Of a stretch of 52,542 bases of DNA, positions 8,028 to 14,891 are shown piece after piece. The stretch's first letter is position 1; each line of letters opens with the position of its first letter. This DNA is from Halioglobus sp. (GTDB taxonomy: Bacteria; Pseudomonadota; Gammaproteobacteria; Pseudomonadales; Halieaceae). The stretch spans positions 1-52,542 of the forward strand of contig JAQWNG010000035.1 in the NCBI GenBank assembly GCA_029246385.1, written 5' to 3'. Position numbers and translations under genes: made by a program. Under the pieces are notes generated by a model. The model searched no databases. It had not been told where the DNA came from and saw only the letters and a list, made by a program, of their open reading frames with translations.

Positions 8028-8621
8028 TTATAGTGCGGTCGTTATATGCAAGACCGAGGCCAATAGCGCGATGCCCAGTGCGACCACAATTCTAGGCCCG
8101 CCAAACATAAACCAGGGTGAGGCTGGGAAGGCGAGGGTCTTCTCCTGTGACTCCAGCTTTAGCCCGTGATGCTCGCTACCAATGGTCGCAGGCAATATGT
8201 CCATCAGGTCACGTCGGCTGCGGTAACGGATCATGCCGGCGGCGCTCCAGTCATCGGCGTGATCGCAGGCGACGTTTTCAACATTTCCGCTGGCCGCTCG
8301 GGCGATCATCACAGGATGTCCTGCTCTTCGCAACAGTGAGCCGAGAAAAATTTTCTGATACGTATTCAGTTTCTCGAGGGATTCTTTTTTCGGTGATTTG
8401 AGATGCAACAGATTGACCATGACGAAGTCTTTGCCATCGTCAGCGAGTAGGAATTTGCGTAGGTGTTCCTTCTGAGTGGCCGTCCAGGTTTCGTCGTGTT
8501 CAAATATGCACATCATTGCGGCTACCTCTTGCGGGGTTACCTTTTTTTGGAAGCCTACATACCAGAACCAGAATGCGACATAGGCTGATACGGCAATTAT
8601 CCAGATCACTACTGCACTCAT
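8028..8621 (-). CDS. Small membrane protein of unknown function
   Basis: I do not recognise this 197-residue protein with certainty. It has a transmembrane helix at residues 3-23 and a second near residues 173-195, with a soluble domain between them. That domain contains D-F-V-M-V-N-L-L-H-L-K, then M-I-A-R-A-A-S-G-N-V and a W-S-A-A-G-M-I-R-Y-R-S-R-R-D motif. This order recalls the dimeric alpha/beta barrel of DUF1330-type proteins, which is an inference from a short pattern. It is probably the first gene of a two-gene operon with the metallo-hydrolase gene downstream and is divergent from the GST-like gene at 8821. Confidence 0.65.
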   Translation of the reverse strand: MSAVVIWIIAVSAYVAFWFWYVGFQKKVTPQEVAAMMCIFEHDETWTATQKEHLRKFLLADDGKDFVMVNLLHLKSPKKESLEKLNTYQKIFLGSLLRRAGHPVMIARAASGNVENVACDHADDWSAAGMIRYRSRRDLMDILPATIGSEHHGLKLESQEKTLAFPASPWFMFGGPRIVVALGIALLASVLHITTAL

Positions 8622-8733
8622 GTGCTCATCCTCTCGTAGATTGCATCTATTTCTCTGCGACTCATCGGCAGCCTCCTGCCATGGAGACTCGCATTCGAAA
8701 CGCTAAATGGATAGTTCCAATTGACTTAGAGCG

Positions 8734-8758
8734 TGACATAGTGGCATCATATATGTCA
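8734..8758. promoter_or_regulatory. Inverted repeat in the divergent region before the GST-like operon
   Basis: TGACATA at 8734-8740 and TATGTCA at 8752-8758 are perfect 7-base arms with an 11-base spacer. The element lies in the 199-base divergent region, 62 bases before the GTG at 8821. It could be an operator for the GST-acyl-CoA dehydrogenase-DUF2855 operon. No regulator gene is adjacent. Confidence 0.35.
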
Positions 8759-8820
8759 ATATATTCGGGGCGTTCTCGTGACAAAGCCGAGAGCTCTAAT
8801 CAATTTGTGGAGAAACTACC

Positions 8821-9864
8821 GTGTCCCCAATGAAGCCCCTGCGACTGGTCGGTGGAACCGCCTCGCCGTATACGCAAAAAATGCTCGGGCTGCTACGCTA
8901 TCGTCATATACCTTATGCGGTGACGTGGGGAGACCCCGCTGGGACTCTGGACGCGCTCGGGATCGAAAAACCCCGACCGATCTTTCACCCGACTTTTCTG
9001 TTCGACAACGATGACGGCAAGCCGCAGGGTGTGTGCGACTCCACGCCGATTATTCGACGCCTGGAAGCCTTGTATTCGGGACGGTCTGTGCTGCCGACTG
9101 ACCCAGCACTCGCGTTTATCGACTATCTGATCGAAGATTTTGCCGATGAGTGGTGCACTAAGTATATGTTTCACTATCGCTGGCACCCTAAGGCGGATGC
9201 GGATAACGCCGGCGCGCTGCTGCCTCTTGGTATGGACGTCAGTATGCCCGCTGAGGCGTATCTGCAGTTCCAGGACTTTATAATCGAGCGGCAGGTTAGC
9301 CGGCTCTATGTGGTCGGCTCTAACGACATCACGGCCCCAGTTATCGATGCCAGTTATCGGCGCTTTTTGACTGCCATGGAAGGCCATCTTATAAATCAAA
9401 AATTCATGCTGGGAGGACGGCCTGCAGCGGGCGACTTTGGTCTCTATGGCCAGCTGACCCAGTTAGTCGGTTTTGATCCGACTCCGCGTGATATTGCTCA
9501 TGCGATATCACCGCGCACGGTTGCTTGGGTTGATCTTATGCGCGATCAGACAGGTCTAGAACCGCGGGACAGTGACTGGATAGCGATAGAGGAGCAACCC
9601 GAGAGTTTGCGTGAGTTGCTGGCTGAGATCGGGCGGGTCTATGCGCCTGCGCAGCTGGCCAATGCAAAAGCGGTGCGGGCGGGCGAGAAAACCTGGCAGC
9701 ACAAAATTGATGGTGCAGTGTGGACACAACAGAGCTTCCCCTATCAGGCCAAGTGCCTGCAGTGGACCAATGATTGTTACCACGCATTGGGAGCGCATGA
9801 CCGCGCACGTGTTGATGCGCTGATCGCCGGTACCGGCGTTGAAAGTATGTTGCGTCAAGACTAA
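8821..9864 (+). CDS. Glutathione S-transferase-like protein
   Basis: This 347-residue protein has an N-terminal thioredoxin-like GST domain: G-G-T-A-S-P-Y-T-Q-K-M begins the first strand and helix, and the glutathione-binding D-S-T-P-I-I motif falls near residue 79-84. A long helical C-terminal region follows, making it larger than classical GSTs (about 200-240 residues). It could conjugate glutathione or act as a thiol-dependent isomerase or lyase; the substrate is unknown. The GTG at 8821 is chosen because GGAG at 8809-8812 lies 8 bases upstream, while the in-frame ATG at 8830 would be 17 bases away. It is the first gene of an apparent operon with an acyl-CoA dehydrogenase and a DUF2855 protein. 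Confidence 0.82.
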   Translation: MSPMKPLRLVGGTASPYTQKMLGLLRYRHIPYAVTWGDPAGTLDALGIEKPRPIFHPTFLFDNDDGKPQGVCDSTPIIRRLEALYSGRSVLPTDPALAFIDYLIEDFADEWCTKYMFHYRWHPKADADNAGALLPLGMDVSMPAEAYLQFQDFIIERQVSRLYVVGSNDITAPVIDASYRRFLTAMEGHLINQKFMLGGRPAAGDFGLYGQLTQLVGFDPTPRDIAHAISPRTVAWVDLMRDQTGLEPRDSDWIAIEEQPESLRELLAEIGRVYAPAQLANAKAVRAGEKTWQHKIDGAVWTQQSFPYQAKCLQWTNDCYHALGAHDRARVDALIAGTGVESMLRQD

Positions 9865-9922
9865 AGAGACATTAGGTTATCAGGGTATTTGACCCACCAA
9901 TAACCGCATAAGGAACAACGCG

Positions 9923-11137
9923 ATGGGATTTCAAGCGAGTGAACGTGTAGTGGCGCTGAATGCGCAGCTGGAAGCGTTTATGCAGGAACATATTTATCCG
10001 CGAGAACACGAATGGGAGATGTTTACGCTGGATCAGAACAATCGTTGGCAGGTGCCTGACTGGTTTGACGTGCTTAGGGAAAAAGCCAAGGCAGAGGGCC
10101 TATGGAATCTTTTTCTGCCTGAAGAATATGGTGACTGGGGGCCTGGTCTGAAAAATGTGGAGATCGCCAAAATCTTTGAAACGATGAGCAAGGTGAATTG
10201 GGCCCAGCCTATCTTTAACTGTAATGCGCCAGATCGCGGTAACATGGAAGTCCTTGCTAAATATGGGACAGCCGAACAACAAGAACAGTGGTTGAAACCT
10301 CTACTGGCCGGTGATATTCGCAGTGCCTATGCCATGACTGAGCCGCAGGTGGCGTCATCTGATGCCACCAATATGGAATTGTCAATGACGCGCGATGGTG
10401 ACGAGTACGTGCTGAACGGTCGCAAGTGGTGGACCACCGGCGCGATTAACCCGCGCTGTAAGTTGATGTTAGTGATGGGAAAGTCTAATCCGGAAAACGA
10501 TCGCCACCGCCAGCATTCAACGATCCTTGTGCCTCGAGATACGCCCGGCGTCAGTCTGGTACGCGAGCTCAGGGTGTTCGACAACCTGCATTCGCCGGGC
10601 GGTGAAGCGGAGTTACTGTTCGATAACGTGCGGGTGCCGAGCAGCAACCTGATCAAGGGCGAGGGCTGCGGCTTTGAGATTGCGCAGGGTCGTTTAGGGC
10701 CTGGCCGGTTTCAGTATGCTATGACGTTTGTTGGACAAGCCCAGCGTTGTATGGAGCTGATGTGCAAGCGTGCTAATCAGCGCGTAGCCTTCGGTGAAAA
10801 GTTGATTAAGAAAACCAGCGTGCAACATGAGATTGCCCGCTGTCGCTGCGAGATAGAGCAGTGTCGATTGCTGACATTGCAGGCGGCGGAAATCATGGAC
10901 AGCGAAGGTGTAGAGGCCGCTATGCCGTATATTTCGATGCTGAAGATTGTCGGTCCTAATATGGCACAAAATGTCGCAGATCGGGCCATGCAAGTGTTTG
11001 GTGGTATGGGCGTTTGTCAGGACACTCTTATTCCTTCGGTATTTACGCAGGCGCGCTTTTGTCGCATTGCCGATGGTCCGGATGAAGTACATATGTCGAA
11101 GCTGGCCAAGCTGACGATGCGATCTTTAGGGCACTAA
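9923..11137 (+). CDS. Acyl-CoA dehydrogenase, ACAD10/11-like
   Basis: This 404-residue flavoenzyme oxidises acyl-CoA to the 2,3-enoyl-CoA with FAD. It has the family order of an N-terminal helical domain, a middle beta domain with A-Y-A-M-T-E-P-Q-V-A-S-S-D-A (near 134-147) and W-W-T-T-G, and a C-terminal helical domain. Near the C terminus, Q-V-F-G-G-M-G-V and R-I-A-D-G-P-D-E-V-H are the second family signature. The F-M-Q-E-H-I-Y-P-R-E start and the R-I-A-D-G-P-D-E-V-H end resemble the ACAD10/ACAD11 group, which handles long, branched or hydroxylated acyl chains; that specificity is inferred. AAGGA lies about 9 bases before the ATG. It sits 58 bases after the GST-like gene and 16 before the DUF2855 gene. 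Confidence 0.92.
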   Translation: MGFQASERVVALNAQLEAFMQEHIYPREHEWEMFTLDQNNRWQVPDWFDVLREKAKAEGLWNLFLPEEYGDWGPGLKNVEIAKIFETMSKVNWAQPIFNCNAPDRGNMEVLAKYGTAEQQEQWLKPLLAGDIRSAYAMTEPQVASSDATNMELSMTRDGDEYVLNGRKWWTTGAINPRCKLMLVMGKSNPENDRHRQHSTILVPRDTPGVSLVRELRVFDNLHSPGGEAELLFDNVRVPSSNLIKGEGCGFEIAQGRLGPGRFQYAMTFVGQAQRCMELMCKRANQRVAFGEKLIKKTSVQHEIARCRCEIEQCRLLTLQAAEIMDSEGVEAAMPYISMLKIVGPNMAQNVADRAMQVFGGMGVCQDTLIPSVFTQARFCRIADGPDEVHMSKLAKLTMRSLGH

Positions 11138-11153
11138 CAGGAAAACTAATATT

Positions 11154-12269
11154 ATGTCGACTATTGTTCACGATGAAACTATACACGCCAGCACGATGGA
11201 AGTGCGTAGGGACAATTGGAGCGAAACGCGGATCGTAAAGGATGCAATAGCCGGCGGGCTCGGGCAGGATGAGGTCCTGCTGCAGGTTGATCGACTGGCG
11301 CTTACCGCGAATAATATTTCCTACGCTGCCTCAGGTGATGCCTTGGGCTATTGGCGTTTTTTCCCGGCGGCTGACGGCTGGGGGAGGGTGCCTGCTATGG
11401 GTTGGGCAGATGTCGTCGCATCCAATCACGCGGATATTGGTGTTGGCGAAAGGGTCTGGGGATTTTTCCCTTTCTCAACGCATCTGAAAATTCTTGCCGG
11501 CAAAGTCAGCCAGCAAAGTTTTAGTGATGTCTCTGCTCATCGCGACGGCTTAGCGCCGGTCTACGCGCAATTTGATCGTGCATCGGCGTATGCAATTTAC
11601 GAGCAGGCGCGGGAAGATCAAGACAGCCTGCTTCGAGGACTATACATGACGTCATGGCTGGTGGCAGATTTCATGGAGATAAATAAGTTTTTTGGTGCTA
11701 GCAGTTGTCTTATAACCAGTGCCTCTAGCAAGACTAGTATTGCGCTTGGTCACTGTGTGCAACGGCAGGATGGCGCTAGCAGTATTGCATTGACCTCTGC
11801 GGGCAACGTGGCTTTCTGCGAGAGCCTAGACTGCTATGACGGTGTTTTGTCCTACGATCAGATAAGCTCGCTCGATGCAAAAGAGTCTGTGGTACTCGTC
11901 GATATGGCAGGCAGTGCATCGATTCTGTCTGAACTGCATCACCACTACACCGAGAATATGAAATACTCCTGCAGGATTGGAGCGACTCATGTTGATAGTG
12001 CTGGAGCTGTGCATGACTTGCCAGGCGCAAAACCGGAGTTCTTTTTTGCGCCAGGCCACATTCAGACCCGTAGCAAGGAACTGGGCCCAGCAGCATTGAT
12101 GATGCGTCTGGGTGGTGCTTATGTCGCGTTTCGGCAGTTTTGTGATATGTGGCTACAGGTGGAAGATAGCCTTGGTCCGGAGGCTGTGGCCGCTGTGTAT
12201 CAGCGCGTCCTAGCCGGCAAAGCAGATCCAGCCACAGGCCAAATCATTTCTCTACGCGAAGCGTCATAA
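11154..12269 (+). CDS. DUF2855 family protein
   Basis: This 371-residue protein matches the pattern of DUF2855, a family distantly related to medium-chain dehydrogenase/quinone reductase proteins. Visible features are an N-terminal GroES-like region (D-E-V-L-L-Q-V-D-R-L-A-L-T-A-N-N-I-S-Y), then G-D-A-L-G-Y-W-R-F-F-P, W-G-R-V-P-A-M-G-W-A-D-V and G-E-R-V-W-G-F-F-P, and a remnant of a nucleotide-binding region with S-S-K-T-S. No catalytic zinc ligands are obvious. Members are often found with fatty-acid or terpenoid catabolism genes, but no reaction is established to my knowledge. AGGA about 11 bases upstream supports the start. It ends the operon and converges with bioA 26 bases away. Confidence 0.8.
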   Translation: MSTIVHDETIHASTMEVRRDNWSETRIVKDAIAGGLGQDEVLLQVDRLALTANNISYAASGDALGYWRFFPAADGWGRVPAMGWADVVASNHADIGVGERVWGFFPFSTHLKILAGKVSQQSFSDVSAHRDGLAPVYAQFDRASAYAIYEQAREDQDSLLRGLYMTSWLVADFMEINKFFGASSCLITSASSKTSIALGHCVQRQDGASSIALTSAGNVAFCESLDCYDGVLSYDQISSLDAKESVVLVDMAGSASILSELHHHYTENMKYSCRIGATHVDSAGAVHDLPGAKPEFFFAPGHIQTRSKELGPAALMMRLGGAYVAFRQFCDMWLQVEDSLGPEAVAAVYQRVLAGKADPATGQIISLREAS

Positions 12270-12295
12270 GTGTCAGACCGATATCAGGCGAAGTG

Positions 12296-13585
12296 TCATA
12301 GGTGTGCAGCGACATCCACCATTGCCGCGGTCAGTGTCGCCACATCTGCACTGGCCATGATATACGGCGGCATCGCGTAAATTAGTTTGCCAAACGGCCT
12401 GACCCAGACCCCCCGGTCTACAAACATCGGTTGTACCGTGCGCATATCGACCGCTTCCTTCAATTCAATCACGCCAATCGCGCCCAACGTGCGAACCTCG
12501 GCAACATTGTCTAGCGTGCGAGCGGGGGCGAGCCCATGCGCAAGTTCAACTTGGAGGCGCTGCACCGTCCGCTGCCATGGTTGCGACAGCAGTAGTTGAA
12601 TACTTGCAATGGCTGTCGCGCAGGCGAGTGGATTCGCCATAAAAGTCGGGCCATGCATAAAAGCACCGGCCTCGCTATTCGTGATACCGCTGCACATACG
12701 TTCACTGCATAACGTTGCAGCCAGTGTCATGTAGCCCCCCGTCAATGCTTTACCGAGGCAAAGAATATCCGGTACAACATCTGCATGTTCAAGCGCGAAA
12801 AGTTTACCGGTGCGACCAAAACCGGTGGCGATTTCATCGAAAATCAGCAGCACTTCATAGTGGTCACATAACGCGCGCAACTTGACCAAATACTCTGGCG
12901 AGTAAAAGCGCATCCCACCTGCACCTTGAACAACGGGCTCCACGATAACCGCAGCAATATCCTGATGCTGTTGGGATAACAACGCCGTTATTTCAACCAT
13001 TTCATTGTCTGTGCAGAGGTCATCAAACGGGCACTCGGGTGCGGGTGCAAACAGCTGTTTTGACAGTGCATCACCAAAAAGATGATGCATGCCGGTCACA
13101 GGATCGCATAACGACATAGCGCCAAAGGTATCGCCGTGATAACCGTTGCGCAGTGCAACCAGTTTATGTTTTCTAGGTTGGCTCATGCCGTACCAGTATT
13201 GAATTGCCATTTTCATCGCAACTTCCACTGCAACCGAGCCAGAGTCACTAAAGAAAACCCTATCTAGGCCGGGTGGAGTCAGTTCTACCAGCATTTGCGC
13301 TAATGCCACCGCGGGTGGATGTGTCAGCCCGCCGAACATAAGATGTGAAACTGCGTCTAGCTGTGTTTCGACCGCCCGATTAAGCGTCGGGTGATTATAG
13401 CCATGGATGGCGCACCACCAAGAGGCCATCCCATCAATGAGTTGTCGTCCATCGGCCAAATCTAGACGCACGCCACTGGCGCTTACTATAGGAAAGATCT
13501 CTGGACCATTGACGGCCGGAGCATAGGGGTGCCAGATGACTGCGCTGTCTCCGCGTTGCAGATCATCCCATCTGGTGTCAGTCAT
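12296..13585 (-). CDS. bioA: Adenosylmethionine-8-amino-7-oxononanoate aminotransferase
   Basis: BioA is a PLP enzyme that makes 7,8-diaminopelargonate from KAPA with S-adenosylmethionine as amino donor, in cytoplasmic biotin synthesis. The 429 residues are the usual length. W-H-P-Y-A-P near the N terminus and W-W-C-A-I-H-G-Y at 56-63 are typical of BioA rather than other class III aminotransferases. D250 (I-F-D-E-I-A-T-G-F) and the PLP lysine K279 (C-L-G-K-A-L-T-G-G) are present. It stands alone: no bioBFCD genes lie in this window. Its ATG overlaps the tesA stop by 4 bases (ATGA), so it is probably translated from a tesA-bioA transcript. Confidence 0.96.
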   Translation of the reverse strand: MTDTRWDDLQRGDSAVIWHPYAPAVNGPEIFPIVSASGVRLDLADGRQLIDGMASWWCAIHGYNHPTLNRAVETQLDAVSHLMFGGLTHPPAVALAQMLVELTPPGLDRVFFSDSGSVAVEVAMKMAIQYWYGMSQPRKHKLVALRNGYHGDTFGAMSLCDPVTGMHHLFGDALSKQLFAPAPECPFDDLCTDNEMVEITALLSQQHQDIAAVIVEPVVQGAGGMRFYSPEYLVKLRALCDHYEVLLIFDEIATGFGRTGKLFALEHADVVPDILCLGKALTGGYMTLAATLCSERMCSGITNSEAGAFMHGPTFMANPLACATAIASIQLLLSQPWQRTVQRLQVELAHGLAPARTLDNVAEVRTLGAIGVIELKEAVDMRTVQPMFVDRGVWVRPFGKLIYAMPPYIMASADVATLTAAMVDVAAHL

Positions 13586-14229
13586 GACCTGTCCAGTACG
13601 TGAGTTACCGTTGGCAATATATTATTCAATAGCATGGGTTGTGCTTCTACTGTTGGATGAATGCCGTCGGATTGCATTAGCGTTGGGTCGGTGGCGACGC
13701 CATCGAGTATAAATGGTGCCAAGGTACAGTTCGTTTCAAAGGCCACCTGACGAAAGGTGTCGCGAAATCCGGAGGTGTAGCGAGCGCCGTAATTCGGCGG
13801 GATCTCCATCGGAAGCAGGATGACTTGGGCCCCTGCTTGCTGTGCCAGTTCCACCAGCCGCTCAAGATGATCCTGCACGGTCTTCAAGGGGTAACCTCGT
13901 AGCCCGTCATTTGCGCCCAACTCTATCATGACAACATTAGGCTGATTTTCCTGCAGCAGCAGGGGTAGACGTCGCAGTCCTCCGGCGGTTGTCTCGCCAC
14001 TGATACTGGCATTCACCACTTGGATTTGAGCATCTCGTTCTTTAAGATATATCGCAAGTTGCGCAACCCAGCCCTGTTCCAAAGACATGCCGTAAGCCGC
14101 ACTGATACTATCACCCAGTATCAGAATTTTTGGTTCACTGGCAAGTACCTGACCCGCTAGCACCAGTAGCAGGCATCCAATTGCAAGTGAATTGCGTACA
14201 CTGCGAAAAAGGACGAAGTTAATGATCAA
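13582..14229 (-). CDS. tesA: SGNH hydrolase, acyl-CoA thioesterase I/arylesterase TesA
   Basis: TesA is a periplasmic SGNH hydrolase with thioesterase, lysophospholipase and arylesterase activity. All four blocks are present: G-D-S-I-S (Ser), I-S-G-E-T-T (Gly), G-A-N-D-G-L (Asn) and D-G-I-H-P (Asp-His). A signal peptide precedes the first block, with core L-A-I-G-C-L-L-L-V-L-A-G and a cleavage site near V-L-A-S. The start is uncertain. I chose the TTG at 14229 because GGAG (minus strand, 14243-14240) lies 10 bases upstream. ATG at 14259 and ATG at 14331 are in-frame alternatives that reach much deeper into ybbA. With the TTG, tesA and ybbA starts overlap by 8 bases head to head. The tesA-ybbA-ybbP arrangement is the same as in Escherichia coli. 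Confidence 0.9.
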   Translation of the reverse strand: MIINFVLFRSVRNSLAIGCLLLVLAGQVLASEPKILILGDSISAAYGMSLEQGWVAQLAIYLKERDAQIQVVNASISGETTAGGLRRLPLLLQENQPNVVMIELGANDGLRGYPLKTVQDHLERLVELAQQAGAQVILLPMEIPPNYGARYTSGFRDTFRQVAFETNCTLAPFILDGVATDPTLMQSDGIHPTVEAQPMLLNNILPTVTHVLDRS

Positions 14230-14884
14230 ATGCGACAATCTCCAAAAACGGGTGCCCATAGCGGGCGCTGAGTTGGAGATACTGAAAGGGATTACGTTGG
14301 AAATCAAGTCGGGCGAGTCGGTCGCTATCATCGGGGCCTCCGGTTCGGGTAAATCGACCCTGCTTGGTTTGCTTGCTGGGCTGGATGAGGCGTCGGGAGG
14401 GTCCGTTACAATTCACGGGACCGATCTCGGTACGCTTGATGAAGATGGGAAAGCCCGGTTTCGGGGAGAGCACATCGGATTTGTATTTCAATCATTTCAA
14501 TTGTTACCGGCCCTAACTGCGCTAGAGAATGTCATGCTGCCGCTTGAGTTACAGGGGCAATATGACGTGGCTGAAAAGGCAGAACACTATTTAAAGCGGG
14601 TCGAATTGGATGACAGAATGCGGCATTACCCGCTACAACTTTCGGGTGGGGAGCAGCAGAGGGTCGCCTTGGCTCGGGCGTTTGCGTCTCGGCCGGCAAT
14701 ACTGTTTGCTGACGAGCCCACCGGTAACCTCGATAGTCGCACGGGTGACCGTATTATCAATCTTATGTTTGAGCTGAACCGAGAGGAGGGAACCACTCTA
14801 GTGCTGGTGACTCACGATTCAGCGCTGGCCGATCGCTGTGATCGACGCCTCCGCCTAGACGGCGGCGCCTTGGCTGAGGGGTAG
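14222..14884 (+). CDS. ybbA: ABC transporter ATP-binding protein, YbbA-like
   Basis: This 220-residue ATPase belongs to the LolD/MacB-type ABC family and pairs with the permease next door. The Walker A motif G-A-S-G-S-G-K-S-T is at 38-46, followed by the Q-loop (V-F-Q-S-F-Q), signature L-S-G-G-E-Q-Q-R, Walker B I-L-F-A-D-E-P-T and the H-loop T-H-D. ATG 14222 is the start because AGGA at 14210-14213 is 8 bases upstream; a longer frame from 14192 would lose that site. Its start overlaps the divergent tesA start. By analogy with the YbbAP system it may help extract hydrophobic molecules from the inner membrane, but the substrate is unproven. Confidence 0.93.
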   Translation: MIKCDNLQKRVPIAGAELEILKGITLEIKSGESVAIIGASGSGKSTLLGLLAGLDEASGGSVTIHGTDLGTLDEDGKARFRGEHIGFVFQSFQLLPALTALENVMLPLELQGQYDVAEKAEHYLKRVELDDRMRHYPLQLSGGEQQRVALARAFASRPAILFADEPTGNLDSRTGDRIINLMFELNREEGTTLVLVTHDSALADRCDRRLRLDGGALAEG

Positions 14885-14891
14885 ACGCCCA

